DNA of 64,000 nucleotides from assembly GCA_963929535.1 (NCBI GenBank), contig CAWVIZ010000011.1, positions 1 through 64,000 on the forward strand, read 5' to 3'. Shown here piece by piece: positions 42,952 to 52,434 of this stretch (positions are counted from its first letter, which is position 1; each line of letters begins with the position of its first letter). The notes under the pieces are model-generated. The model was not told where the DNA came from. It saw nothing but the letters and a program-made list of their open reading frames with translations, and made no database searches. Origin of the DNA: Pullilachnospira sp963929535. Lineage in GTDB: Bacteria; Bacillota; Clostridia; Lachnospirales; Lachnospiraceae. Both the position numbers and the translations under genes were made by a program.

Positions 42952-45780
42952 ATGAAGAAAAACGCTTATCTGGAAAAATTTGAAAAAATCAGCTTTTCCT
43001 CCAGGCCGAAGATCCGCTGGTGGATACCTGGGGCCCAGGTGACTGCCGATGAGCTGAAGGCGGAGCTGGCCTCCATAAAGGAGGCAGGCTTTTCCGGGGT
43101 GGAGGTGTGCTCCATGCCCTATGCGCCGCCGGGGGATCTGGGTGTATTCACTTATACCGTGGACTGGGGCCAGGAGAACTGGAACGCGCTGATGAAAGAG
43201 CTTCTGGAGGAAGCTGTCCGCCTGGAGATCAAGGTGGATTTTATGATGACCCCCGGCTGGCCGCTGGCCCTTCCGGGAATCACGGATGTGGACGACCCTG
43301 CTTCAGGAGCTCAGATGGAGGCGGATGGAGCATGGGTGGACGGCATTACCCGGGAAAATCCCTATGCGGGGCCGGCGCCTGTTTCTGAACCGGCTCTGGA
43401 GGATGCCCGATCGGCCGGAGGAACAGCCCGGCTGGTGGGCGCGGCAGTGGCCAGATACGTGGATAAGGAAAAACGTATCCTGGACTTTTCTTCTGCCAGA
43501 AGTCTGAAGCAGGGATCGGAAATCCGGCGGCTAAAGGAGGGACAGGAGGAATACGAGATCCGCTTCCTGCCGGAATCAGAGGGAGAGTACGTGCTGTTTG
43601 CCTGGTGGGAGCATCCGTCAGGCAGCAGGACCTGCGGGAATCTGCAGCTGGATCATTATGGAAAAGCGGCTTCCAGGAGGCTGATCGATTACTGGGAGGA
43701 GCATTTCCTGCCCTATTACGGAGACGCGGTCCGCTGCATTGACAATATGTTTATTGATTCTCTGGAATATACCACCCATCTGGACTGGACAGTGGGATTT
43801 CTGGAGACCTTCCGGGAAACATACGGTTACGATTTCACACCGTATCTGCCGGCAGTGTACGATGCGGACTGGATCGGCAATTTCGCCCAGATCCCTCATC
43901 CGGATTTTTCCTTTGACAGAGAGAATGGAAGGCTGACCAATGATTTTGATGCTTTCCTTACAGATCTGTATGTGGAAAATCATCTGAAGCCCATAGAAGA
44001 GTTCTGCCGCCGTCACGGATTTGGCCTGAGATATCAGACTTCCTATGGAAAAACGCTGGAGACCGCGAAGACTGCCATGTATGTGACAGTTCCGGAGACA
44101 GAATCCTTATACGGAGCGGATCTCATCGATTTTTACCGGCTGCAGTCCGGAGCGGTTCACATGACCGGAAAACCGATCTACTCCATTGAGACGGCTCCGG
44201 AAACGGAAGGAAGAGGAAACGGGGATATCAACTCCGGAAATTATCAGCAGGGATGGCACAATCTTCTGTGGCATACACACCGGTCTCTGGCGGGAGGCGT
44301 GAATCAGGTGGTGATGCACGGATATTCCTACCGGGGACAGTATGACGGAGAGGGCAGCGAGAATGGCCATCTGAAGGGACTGACCTGGCCGGGCTATGAA
44401 GGAATGGGAAGCTTTGATTCCTTTTCCAACAGCTGGGGTGAGAGACAGCCCAACTGGATCCATGCCAGGAAATATACGGATTATCTGGCGCGGGTACAGG
44501 AGGCGCTCCGTCAGGGAGAGATGAAAGTGGATCTGGCTGTTTATGCCAGAAGATATTTTGAGCGGATCGATTTTGTGGGGGCAGTGCGGATCTTTGACAG
44601 CCCCGTGCTGGAAAACGCCGGTTATACCTATGAATATCTGTGCCCCGCCCATCTGGAGCTGGAGTGCGCCCAGGTGGAGGGAGGACGGCTGAATCCGCAG
44701 GGTCCCGCCTATAAGGCGCTGATCTTTGACGCGGAAGAGATGCTGTCCCTGCAGATAACCCGGAAGGTTCTGGAATATGCCAAAGGGGGACTTCCTATTC
44801 TGTTTGTGGGAAATGTTCCCGGACCGGGAGATTCCATGACGGAATCTGAAAAAGAGAGGGAAGAGGCGGCCAGGCTCATGGAAGATCTGCTGGCCATGGA
44901 AAATGTCCGGGTGGTGAAAGACCGGGAACAGATCGTGGAAGCCCTGGAAGAAATGGGGATCCGGCCGGATCTGGGTCTGGACGGTTCCGGAAGGCTTCTG
45001 GGGGTTCACAGAGACTGGGGAGACGGATGCCAGTTTTATCTGATCTGCAATGTGGGAACGGCATCCAATTACCGCCAGATCGACGAGGAAAGACAGATAA
45101 GCTGTCAGGCTGCCCTGAAGGGGCATGGAATCCCCTGGAAGCTGGATCCCTGGAACGGCCGGGCAGAACCGGTGGAATCCTACCGGCAGGAGGGCGAATA
45201 TCTGATGGTTCCCATAACCGTTCAGGAAAACGATACCTGTCTGCTGGCTGTGCTTCCTGAAGGATCAGAGAGCATAAGTCCGGAAAAGGGAGAAGCAGGG
45301 GACTGCCGGAAGTTTCCCCTTACGGAATGGACATTCCAGCTGGAGAAATGGCTTCCGGGAGAGCTTCCCACGGAAACAAAGAAACTGGTTTGTGATCCTG
45401 TCAAACTGGAACGTCTGGAGGACTGGAACAGGATTCCCGGATTTGAGGGGACATCCGGTGTGGGGACATACCGGACAACAGTGGATCTCCAGGAAAGCTT
45501 CAGACGGGCCGTTCTCCATCTTGGAAAGATCAGAGACAGCTACAGCCTGAAGATCAACGGGCAGGAAATTGTTTCCGATCCTTTCTGCTCTGAGGTGGAC
45601 GTGAGTCCGTACATGAGAAGCGGAGAGAATACGGTAGAGGTCCAGGTGGCTTCCACGCTGCTGAATGCGGTGATCACCTATTCCAGAGAAAGCAGACTCT
45701 GCGGTGTTCATAAAACGCCGGATGTGCGCCAGATGAATGAATGCGGAATGATGGGAGAAGTATGGCTGCAGCTTGACTGA
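42952..45780 (+). CDS. GH106-like glycoside hydrolase (probable alpha-L-rhamnosidase)
   Basis: A 942-residue protein without signal peptide, hence cytoplasmic. The start RPKIRWWIPGAQVTADELKAEL, with the later GFSGVEVCSM and FMMTPGWPL, is typical of GH106 and related rhamnosidase-like enzymes. The central barrel shows CIDNMFIDSLEY and a YGAD motif. The last ~150 residues contain a jelly-roll (GVGTYRTTVDLQES, SYSLKINGQEI). It would cleave terminal rhamnose or a similar sugar from the oligosaccharide brought in by the transporter. AAAGGAGAATCG precedes ATG 42952. Substrate specificity is inference from family resemblance. Confidence 0.82.
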   Translation: MKKNAYLEKFEKISFSSRPKIRWWIPGAQVTADELKAELASIKEAGFSGVEVCSMPYAPPGDLGVFTYTVDWGQENWNALMKELLEEAVRLEIKVDFMMTPGWPLALPGITDVDDPASGAQMEADGAWVDGITRENPYAGPAPVSEPALEDARSAGGTARLVGAAVARYVDKEKRILDFSSARSLKQGSEIRRLKEGQEEYEIRFLPESEGEYVLFAWWEHPSGSRTCGNLQLDHYGKAASRRLIDYWEEHFLPYYGDAVRCIDNMFIDSLEYTTHLDWTVGFLETFRETYGYDFTPYLPAVYDADWIGNFAQIPHPDFSFDRENGRLTNDFDAFLTDLYVENHLKPIEEFCRRHGFGLRYQTSYGKTLETAKTAMYVTVPETESLYGADLIDFYRLQSGAVHMTGKPIYSIETAPETEGRGNGDINSGNYQQGWHNLLWHTHRSLAGGVNQVVMHGYSYRGQYDGEGSENGHLKGLTWPGYEGMGSFDSFSNSWGERQPNWIHARKYTDYLARVQEALRQGEMKVDLAVYARRYFERIDFVGAVRIFDSPVLENAGYTYEYLCPAHLELECAQVEGGRLNPQGPAYKALIFDAEEMLSLQITRKVLEYAKGGLPILFVGNVPGPGDSMTESEKEREEAARLMEDLLAMENVRVVKDREQIVEALEEMGIRPDLGLDGSGRLLGVHRDWGDGCQFYLICNVGTASNYRQIDEERQISCQAALKGHGIPWKLDPWNGRAEPVESYRQEGEYLMVPITVQENDTCLLAVLPEGSESISPEKGEAGDCRKFPLTEWTFQLEKWLPGELPTETKKLVCDPVKLERLEDWNRIPGFEGTSGVGTYRTTVDLQESFRRAVLHLGKIRDSYSLKINGQEIVSDPFCSEVDVSPYMRSGENTVEVQVASTLLNAVITYSRESRLCGVHKTPDVRQMNECGMMGEVWLQLD

Positions 45781-45795
45781 TCAGCCGATATGGAA

Positions 45796-45868
45796 AAATC
45801 CCCGGCGGACCGGGATATTTGCGCAGTTTGTTAGACTGCTTTGCAAATTCCGGTCCGCCGGGGATTTC
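45796..45868. terminator. Long bidirectional terminator after the hydrolase gene
   Basis: AAATCCCCGGCGGACCGG (45796-45813) pairs perfectly with CCGGTCCGCCGGGGATTT (45850-45867); the loop holds a second stem (ATTTGC/GCAAAT with an inner GCAG/CTGC). The tail TTTCTGC leads directly into a family B repeat. Confidence 0.85.
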
Positions 45869-45971
45869 TGCGCCATACGCCCGGCAAGCGGCCGCCATGC
45901 CTGCAAGGGCGGATACTTGCCGACAAGCGGCGGACAGCCAACGGCATTGCCGCAAGCTGCCCGCAGTATCG
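45869..45971. repeat. Family B repeat, copy 4
   Basis: From GCGCCATACGCCCGG to GCAGTATCGC. Its first hairpin has several changes (CAAGCGGCCGCCATGCCTGC). It directly follows the terminator at 45868. Confidence 0.78.
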
Positions 45972-46073
45972 CGCGATACGCCCGGCAAGCAGCCGCCATG
46001 CTTGCATGAGCAGATATTTGCCGGGCAACGGACAGCGAACGGCATTAGCCGTGAGCCGTCCGCAAGTATCGCG
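45972..46073. repeat. Family B repeat, copy 5 (tandem)
   Basis: A direct repeat of copy 4, from CGCGATACGCCC to AAGTATCGCG, closer to copies 1 and 2 in sequence. Confidence 0.8.
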
Positions 46074-46075
46074 GG

Positions 46076-46110
46076 GATCGGATGGGGGAAGGGACTGCCC
46101 CTATCCGATC
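46076..46110. repeat. Hairpin module after family B copy 5
   Basis: GATCGGATGGGGGAAG pairs with TGCCCCTATCCGATC with one internal mismatch. Together with copies 4 and 5 it fills the space between two convergent genes. Confidence 0.78.
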
Positions 46111-46127
46111 AGGATCGGCTGGGTGCG

Positions 46128-47187
46128 CTATGCCATTTGGTTCAGATCGCTGTAGGATACGTCTTCAAAGGGGAGTGTGATCCGCTCCCGGCGCAGGGAG
46201 GAAAGATAGATCCCCTTGATGATCTCCAGGGTTTTCCGTCCTTCCAGGCCGTCCACCAGGACCGGTCTGTCCTGAAGGATGGATTCGTAAAAATCCCGGA
46301 TCTGGAGATGATGGCTGCTGCCCCAGTAATCCGGTCCCACATTGGTGGTCTCATACGTATTGCGGATTTCCGTATAGCAGCCGTCCAGTTCATAAAATCC
46401 CATATCCTGGATCAGTCCGCAGCGTCCTTTCTCTCCGATGAATTCGATGGTGATGGGAGAGTCAGCGCCGTAGATATTGCAGGCATACAGGTTGTAGATA
46501 CAGCCGTTCTGGAATTGGATGGCCGCGTCCGCCGAATCTTCCACCTTTACGAAGTCATGGTAATAATTGTGAACGCTGCCCTGGATCCATTTCACGTCAC
46601 TGTCCAGCATATACCGCACCCGGTCGATGCTGTGGATGGCCTGGTCGATGAGAACGCCCCGCCCTCCCGCATCCAGGTCCCTTTCCAGTCGCTGCCGCTG
46701 TAGTAATCCCGGGGCCGGTTCCAGGTGAGAATGGAACGGGCGGCCAGGATCCTTCCGAAATCACCGCGATGGATCATCTGACGCAGCTTTTCCACGCTTT
46801 GGTGTAGCGGGTCTGGAAAATAACCCCCAGTTTTACCCCGGTTTCCTTCTGGGTACGGATCATTTCATCGGCATCCTGCAGGGTAACGGCAATGGGTTTT
46901 TCCGTAAGTACATGGATCCCCGCCTTCATGGCCTTGATGGCCATTACGGAATGAAGGTCATGGGGAAGACACAGATGCACCACATCCACACCCTGGTCCA
47001 GAATATCGTTGAAATTGGTGGTCCAGCGGCATCCGAAGGCATCCGCAAAGGACCTGGCTTTCGCCTGGTCCGTATCCACAGCCCATACAGGTTCCACCAG
47101 ATCAGACAGCCGGCAAAAGGCGTCCCTGTAGCAGACGGAAATCCGTCCGCAGCCCACAACAGCGGCTTTCAGTTTTCTCTCATTCAT
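46128..47187 (-). pseudogene. Gfo/Idh/MocA family oxidoreductase, two frameshifts
   Basis: The N-terminal part (from 47187, AAVVGCGRISVCYRDAF Rossmann start and LTEKPIAVTLQDADEM) breaks after FQTRYTKAW near 46795. The sequence resumes in another frame as EKLRQMIHRGDFGRI, breaks again near 46665 after WMREGG, and resumes as GVLIDQAIHSIDRVRYMLD to the end. Each break is repaired by adding one base: an A in ACCAAAG and a G in GGCGGGGC. Without the two losses the protein would be about 352 residues and complete. Two nearby one-base losses in short homopolymers suggest either a true pseudogene or sequencing error. ATG 47187 has AAGGAGGAG upstream, 14 bp from the ROK gene. Confidence 0.85.
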
Positions 47188-47201
47188 ATTACTCCTCCTT
47201 G

Positions 47202-48407
47202 TCAGCCGATAAAAAAACGGCCGGTCATATCCTGTGTGAAATTATAATGGATATCAAAAAAATATTTCATTGCCCCGTTAAAGCAGGCATTTTCATCCAG
47301 AAGCCCGTAACGGATCCGGACAGAGTCCAGCATCCTGCGGAAGCCGGTGTTTTTCAGGATCTCCTGTACATCCTCCAGAAAGACAGGTCCCAGATCTTTT
47401 CCCTTGCCTCCGATGATGATCAGTCTGGGATGGACCGTGCATACCAGATTGCCCAGGGCGAGACACAGATCAGAGGCGATTTCCCGTATCACCTTTCTGG
47501 CAGCGGCATCCCCATAGATGGCGGAACGTCCCAGCTCCTGGTAGGTGATATGATCCAGCTTTTTTAAGGGACTGCGTCCGCCGGCCTTTGCCAGGCGCGC
47601 GGGAAGGGAGGATTCTCCGATGGCAAGCTCCAGACATCCTCTGTTTCCGCAGGAACATTCCTCTCCGTTGGGATCGATGGAGTAGTGGCCAAACTGGGTA
47701 CAGGAGGCCGTTGCCTTTCCCAGCAGAGTATCCTGGATGAACAGGGCCGCGCCGATTCCCCGGCTGAAATTGATAAAGGCAAAGTCCTTTTCCCGGATCC
47801 CCGTATAGATCTTTTCCGCGTAGGCGGTGCAGGCGGTATCGTTGAGCAGGGCGACAGGATATTCCGGAAAGGCCCGCTCCAGCTGTCCTACGGTGTCTTC
47901 CGTCTGTCTGTCGGGAAGGGGAAAGGTGGTGGAGAAGATCTCCCGGGCATCAGGATCGATCATGGCGGGAACCACAATGCAGATCCCCAGAAGCTGCTTC
48001 CGGTCAATGGAAGGGAGCAGCTTTTCAGAAAAAAGACGCCGGGAGCTTCGCACATAGGATTCCGATGGTGATACCGAAAGACAGTGTCTGTCCAGCCCTG
48101 AACCGCAGATATCCACCAGCTGCCCGGTGATCCCCTGTTCTCCCCAGCACATCACCGCCACGTAATGCTGTTCCGGCTTCAGATGCAGGGAATTGGGCTT
48201 TCGTCCCACATGGCCCCAGTCCGAAGTTCCGGTATCCATCAGAAAGTTCCTTTCCAGCAGCTCATCCACCAGGGCAGAAACCGTGGTCTTGCTCAAATGG
48301 GACTGCTTGGCAAGCTGCGCCCGGGAAATTCCCTGGGACTGGTGGACAAAGTGGTAGATCCTTTTTAAATTGGAGTTTTTGATCAACTGCTGATTTACCA
48401 GCTTCAT
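47202..48407 (-). CDS. ROK family transcriptional repressor (NagC/XylR type)
   Basis: A 401-residue protein. The N-terminal winged helix-turn-helix (residues ~1-60, ISRAQLAKQSHLSKTTVSALVDEL) is followed by a ROK sugar-binding domain with the zinc motif CSCGNRGCLE (~265) and the Gly-rich phosphate loop NFSRGIGAALF. Such proteins repress sugar genes until a sugar ligand binds. The start at 48407 is set by GGAGAGG seven bases upstream; a longer frame from 48452 precedes it. It is divergent from the oxidoreductase-isomerase pair at 48872, the likely target together with the downstream pseudogene. Confidence 0.9.
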   Translation of the reverse strand: MKLVNQQLIKNSNLKRIYHFVHQSQGISRAQLAKQSHLSKTTVSALVDELLERNFLMDTGTSDWGHVGRKPNSLHLKPEQHYVAVMCWGEQGITGQLVDICGSGLDRHCLSVSPSESYVRSSRRLFSEKLLPSIDRKQLLGICIVVPAMIDPDAREIFSTTFPLPDRQTEDTVGQLERAFPEYPVALLNDTACTAYAEKIYTGIREKDFAFINFSRGIGAALFIQDTLLGKATASCTQFGHYSIDPNGEECSCGNRGCLELAIGESSLPARLAKAGGRSPLKKLDHITYQELGRSAIYGDAAARKVIREIASDLCLALGNLVCTVHPRLIIIGGKGKDLGPVFLEDVQEILKNTGFRRMLDSVRIRYGLLDENACFNGAMKYFFDIHYNFTQDMTGRFFIG

Positions 48408-48575
48408 GCGGCATCCTCTCCATTCTGCTGTTTCATGGACTGATATAGTCAATCCACCTGATTAATTGCATGGTATCACATTCATGGAAAGAAATCAAGA
48501 AGAGATATGATGCTTTTGTGCAAGCACAACGCGTCTGCTGTCAGGTATGAAACGGATGTGAATAGTAACCCTTTA

Positions 48576-48718
48576 GTTACAGTTCAGCCTTCAACTGTCC
48601 CGCGAGGTGTCCCGCTGCATTTGCAACGGGATCCCGAGGCCTGCGGGCGCCAGGCTGCGAAAAACGCAGCCTGTGTGCATGCTTTTGTTACAGTGAAGCC
48701 GGAAGGCTGAACTGTAAC
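48576..48718. mobile_element. Family A repeat, intact copy 2 (143 bp)
   Basis: Ends GTTACAGTTCAGCC and GGCTGAACTGTAAC. AACCCTTTA is directly repeated on both sides (48567-48575 and 48719-48727), a 9-bp target duplication. About 90% identical by eye to the copy at 21434. It lies in the 464-bp space between the divergent ROK and oxidoreductase genes. Confidence 0.9.
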
Positions 48719-48745
48719 AACCCTTTATTTATTCCACTTTTGGGA

Positions 48746-48774
48746 TTGACAGGGACAGTAGCCCATGGTATGGT
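48746..48774 (+). promoter_or_regulatory. Promoter of the oxidoreductase-isomerase operon
   Basis: TTGACA (48746-48751) and TATGGT (48769-48774) with 17-bp spacing. The family A element ends 28 bp upstream, so the core promoter is intact, though any upstream operator would have been moved by about 150 bp. Confidence 0.65.
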
Positions 48775-48871
48775 ATAGGCAGGTGAAAGGAAGAGAGGAA
48801 TGATGCTTTCTTCCATTTCTTAACAAGAAATAGTAAGGTCACTTAACTAATTGTGAAAAGGAGTGTAGGAA

Positions 48872-49906
48872 ATGAAAGTTGGAGTAGTTGGCTTGGGCGG
48901 GATGGGGACCACCCATTACAAAGCCTTGAAGGCACTGTCTGAGCAGATGGATCTGGAGGTGGCGGCTCTGGCGGACTGCCGGAAGGAGTATCTGGACAGA
49001 GCAGCCGCTCTTTTTCCCCAGGCCAAAACGTATTCGCTGGGAATGGATCTGATCGCAGGAGAAGAACTGGATATTGTCCATATCTGTCTTCCCAGCTACC
49101 TTCATGTGGATCACGCGGTGGCGGCCATGGAGAAGGGGATGAACGTCTTCGTGGAGAAGCCGGTATGTCTTACCAGAGAGGACGGGAAGCGTCTTCTGGA
49201 GGCAGAGGAGCGCACCGGGGTAAAAGTAATGGTGGGACAGGTGGTCCGTTCCTTTGATGAATACCGTTTTCTGAAGGAAGCGTATGATTCGGGTAGATAT
49301 GGAAAGCTGAAGTCCATGGTGATGCAGCGGATCAGCGGGAACGTACCCTGGGGATTTGACGACTGGTTCCACGATGAAAAAAAGAGCGGCTCTGTGGTGC
49401 TGGATCTCCATGTGCATGACCTGGATTTTCTCCGGTATATGCTGGGGGAGCCAGACAGCTTCGACGTGCGGGCAACGGCGTTTGACACCGGAATGATCAA
49501 TCAGATCGTTACCGCCTATGAGTTTGGTGACGTATTTGTCACCGCGGAAGGAATCTGGGATGTATGTGATAATCTGAAGTTCGAGGCCGGCTACCGGGCG
49601 TGCTTTGAGGAGGCGACCATCTGGTACAAGGGAAATGGGGAGCCCTCTGTGACAGTATACCGGAAGGACGGAGGCGTGGAGCATCCGGATGTGCGGCCGG
49701 AATATGATGTGACGGATGATTCCGCCGGAATCAATGTGTCCAATCAGGGACCGTATTTTGCGGAGATCAAGTATTTTGCGGAATGTGTCAGAGACGGAAA
49801 ACCCATTGAGATCGCTCCCCTTAAGGAGGGCGTAAAGTCCGTGGAGCTGGGAATCCGGGAATGGGAGGCGGCCAAGGCCTATGTGGCGGGCCGTCAGAAG
49901 GGCTGA
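48872..49906 (+). CDS. Gfo/Idh/MocA family oxidoreductase
   Basis: A 344-residue NAD(P)-dependent sugar oxidoreductase. It has the Rossmann start VGVVGLGGMGTTHYKAL and the family motif NVFVEKPVCLTREDGKRLL (~90-108) with the catalytic Lys, plus HVHDLDFLRYMLG (~175), a usual substrate-site His region. It oxidises or epimerises a sugar or inositol-like compound. AAAAGGAGTGTAGGAA precedes ATG 48872. An isomerase follows after 15 bp. The gene is related to the frameshifted oxidoreductase at 46128 but not a recent copy of it. Confidence 0.92.
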   Translation: MKVGVVGLGGMGTTHYKALKALSEQMDLEVAALADCRKEYLDRAAALFPQAKTYSLGMDLIAGEELDIVHICLPSYLHVDHAVAAMEKGMNVFVEKPVCLTREDGKRLLEAEERTGVKVMVGQVVRSFDEYRFLKEAYDSGRYGKLKSMVMQRISGNVPWGFDDWFHDEKKSGSVVLDLHVHDLDFLRYMLGEPDSFDVRATAFDTGMINQIVTAYEFGDVFVTAEGIWDVCDNLKFEAGYRACFEEATIWYKGNGEPSVTVYRKDGGVEHPDVRPEYDVTDDSAGINVSNQGPYFAEIKYFAECVRDGKPIEIAPLKEGVKSVELGIREWEAAKAYVAGRQKG

Positions 49907-49921
49907 GGAAAGGAGATCAAG

Positions 49922-50755
49922 ATGAAAGTCGGAGTGCTGATTCAGTTATATAAGGATACGGATATTGATGAAAAATTCGCCGAGCTGCGTTCCATGGGGA
50001 TGGAAAGCTGCCAGCTGGTATGCTGGGACCGGGAGCTTCTGGCTGACGACCGGGTGGCTGAAGCGGTGAACGCCGCGGTGGAAAAGCACCAGGTACATAT
50101 CACCGCCTTCTGGTGCGGATGGGAAGGCCGTAAGGTATGGGATTTCTATGAAGGACAGATCACTCTGGGGCTGGTTCCCGCCGATTACCGGGTGGAAAGG
50201 CTGAAGATGCTGATGGAGGGATCGGACTTTGCCAGGAAGATCCATGTCACGGATTTTGCCACTCATGTGGGATATATGCCGGAAAATCCGTATGATCCCA
50301 ATTATCAGGGAGTGCTGACCGCCTGCAAGGCCATCGTGGAGAAGTGCAGGGAAAACGGACAGAATTTCCTGTTTGAAACGGGACAGGAGACGCCGGTGAC
50401 TTTGAAGCGGGCGATCCAGGATATTGAAAAAGATCTGGGACCTGGGAATGTGGGGATCAACCTGGATCCCGCCAACCTGATCATGTACGGAAAGGCCAAT
50501 CCGGTGGATGCCCTGGAGGTGTTTGGAGAATATGTAAAAGGAATTCACGGAAAGGACGGCCTGTATCCCACAGACGGCCACTATCTGGGGGATGAGGTTC
50601 CGCTGGGTCAGGGAAAGGTGAACTATCCGGCATTTATCGCAAAGCTGAAGGAGATCGGATATCGGGGAGACATCACCATTGAGCGGGAGATCACAGGCGA
50701 GAAGCAGAAGGAGGATATCCTGATGGCAAAGGAGCTGCTGGAAAAGCTGATCTGA
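49922..50755 (+). CDS. Sugar phosphate isomerase/epimerase (xylose isomerase-like TIM barrel)
   Basis: A 277-residue TIM-barrel protein. Metal-site residues are suggested by the Glu in FLFETGQETPVTL (~150), Asp in NVGINLDPANLIMYG (~182), His in YVKGIHGKDG (~208) and Glu in GDITIEREI (~255). The family includes inosose, tagatose and xylulose epimerases. Paired with the oxidoreductase it probably feeds an unusual sugar into glycolysis. AAAGGAGATCAAG precedes ATG 49922. A bidirectional terminator follows. Confidence 0.9.
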   Translation: MKVGVLIQLYKDTDIDEKFAELRSMGMESCQLVCWDRELLADDRVAEAVNAAVEKHQVHITAFWCGWEGRKVWDFYEGQITLGLVPADYRVERLKMLMEGSDFARKIHVTDFATHVGYMPENPYDPNYQGVLTACKAIVEKCRENGQNFLFETGQETPVTLKRAIQDIEKDLGPGNVGINLDPANLIMYGKANPVDALEVFGEYVKGIHGKDGLYPTDGHYLGDEVPLGQGKVNYPAFIAKLKEIGYRGDITIEREITGEKQKEDILMAKELLEKLI

Positions 50756-50796
50756 TGCCGGAGGGGTCAGGGCTTGACGGCTGATTATAAAGAGAA

Positions 50797-50848
50797 AAAA
50801 ACAACCGGGCCGGTTTTGCTGATCTGTCAAAACCGGCCCGGTTGTTTT
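50797..50848. terminator. Bidirectional terminator between isomerase and third MATE gene
   Basis: AACAACCGGGCCGGTTTTG (50800-50818) pairs perfectly with CAAAACCGGCCCGGTTGTT (50828-50846), with A-run before and T-run after. Confidence 0.93.
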
Positions 50849-50859
50849 GGGGGAAGGGA

Positions 50860-52221
50860 TCACTTTGCCTGGTTTTTCTCAAAGGCGTGCAGCCAGTCAG
50901 ATTTGAGAAAATAGATCAGAAAAGCGATGGAGCTCAGTGTCCAGGTGATGGGATACGCCCAGAAGATCACCCGGATGTCCGGAATGATCCGGACTGTCAA
51001 AGTAATATAGGTTACCCTGATGACGCACCAGCAGATCAGCATGACAAACATGGGAACCGTGGATTTTCCGGCGCCTCTTAAGATACCTGCCATACAGTGG
51101 GAGAAGGCCAGCAGGAAATAGAACAGGGCCGCCACATGGGCCTGGGCAGTTCCGTAGGCAACCACCTGGGGATCTCCGTTGAAGGCTGCGATCAGCTGGG
51201 GTGCCAGCGTATAGATCCCCACACCGATCAGCTCCGCCAGGGTAAGGGAACAGATCACACCGAAAACAGCGCCTTTCTTTGCCCGGCCGTATTCCCGGGC
51301 GCCCAGATTCTGGCTGATAAAGGTGGTCAGTGCCATGGCAAAACAGGTGATGGGAAGGAATCCAAAGCCCTCTACCTTATTGTAGGAACCGCAGCCGGCC
51401 ATGGCCATTTCCCCGAATTTGTTGATGTTGGACTGCACCACCACATTGGCCAGGGAAATGATGGAATTCTGGACTCCCGATGGTACACCGTTGGAGATGA
51501 TCTCCCCCAGCACCACCCGGTCAATGCAGATGCGCCTGGGATACAGCCGGTACTCCTCCGGGCTTTTCAGAAGCTGGCGCAGACAGAGGAACGCGCTGAT
51601 AAACTGGGAGATGACGGTGGCAAATGCGGCGGAACCCACTCCCATATGAAATACAGCCACAAACAGCAGATCCAGAGCCACGTTGGCGGCGGAGGAAATG
51701 ATCAGATAGATCAGGGGATGGCGGCTGTCGCCCACGGCCCGGAGGATACCCACCAGAAAATTATACATTACGAAAGCCAGGGAGCCGCAGAAATAGACCC
51801 GGAAATAGACCACGGAGTTGGGCAGTACGTTTTCCGGCGTTCCCATCAGCACCAGGATCTGAGGAGCCGCCAGAATCCCCACAAAGGTCAGGATGACCCC
51901 GCAGATCAGGCCGAGCGCTGTGATGGTATGTACAACCCGCTGCACCATATCATATTTTTTCGCTCCGAAATACTTGCCAACCACCACGCCGGCTCCGATG
52001 GCCAGGCCGTTGAAAAAGCCCACCAGCAGGAAGATCAGATTTCCTGAAGAGCTCACGGCCGCCAGCGCGTTGCTTCCCAGAAAGTTTCCCACGATCAGGG
52101 AGTCAGCTGTGTTGTAGAGCTGCTGAAAAAGGTTGCCGAAAAAGAGAGGGATGGCAAATGCGACGATCCTGCGCCAGATGGGTCCCTCGGTCATGAGTAC
52201 TGCAGAAGAATTGTGTTTCAT
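50860..52221 (-). CDS. MATE family efflux transporter
   Basis: A 453-residue membrane protein. The start VAFAIPLFFGNLFQQLYNTADSLIVGNFLG is a MATE hallmark, repeated in the second half as ISLANVVVQSNINKFGEMAM. It resembles the 1638 protein more than the 7486 one. GGAGG lies ten bases before the ATG at 52221. No structured leader with terminator is seen between the start and the repeats at 52435, so unlike the first MATE gene it shows no sign of riboswitch control. Confidence 0.9.
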   Translation of the reverse strand: MKHNSSAVLMTEGPIWRRIVAFAIPLFFGNLFQQLYNTADSLIVGNFLGSNALAAVSSSGNLIFLLVGFFNGLAIGAGVVVGKYFGAKKYDMVQRVVHTITALGLICGVILTFVGILAAPQILVLMGTPENVLPNSVVYFRVYFCGSLAFVMYNFLVGILRAVGDSRHPLIYLIISSAANVALDLLFVAVFHMGVGSAAFATVISQFISAFLCLRQLLKSPEEYRLYPRRICIDRVVLGEIISNGVPSGVQNSIISLANVVVQSNINKFGEMAMAGCGSYNKVEGFGFLPITCFAMALTTFISQNLGAREYGRAKKGAVFGVICSLTLAELIGVGIYTLAPQLIAAFNGDPQVVAYGTAQAHVAALFYFLLAFSHCMAGILRGAGKSTVPMFVMLICWCVIRVTYITLTVRIIPDIRVIFWAYPITWTLSSIAFLIYFLKSDWLHAFEKNQAK

Positions 52222-52434
52222 TTGTTTGATGCCTCCAGTCCAGAATATACCGCCCGGAGGCCGTTCCTTAACCGGGAATCCGGTTTACAGAGCCGCTCCT
52301 CCGGGCGGTTTATCACGCTGCAACGGTCCGGAAGAACAGCAAAACAGCCGCGCTCTTCGGAACCATTGCACAATGTCTACTTATAGTATAGAAGCATACA
52401 GCAGTAAATGCAAGATGAAAATTTATTCCCGTGA

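Noticed and set aside
46600..46800. Programmed frameshifting in the oxidoreductase gene
   Set aside because: There are two separate breaks, neither at a slippery heptamer with a downstream structure, and this family does not use frameshifting.
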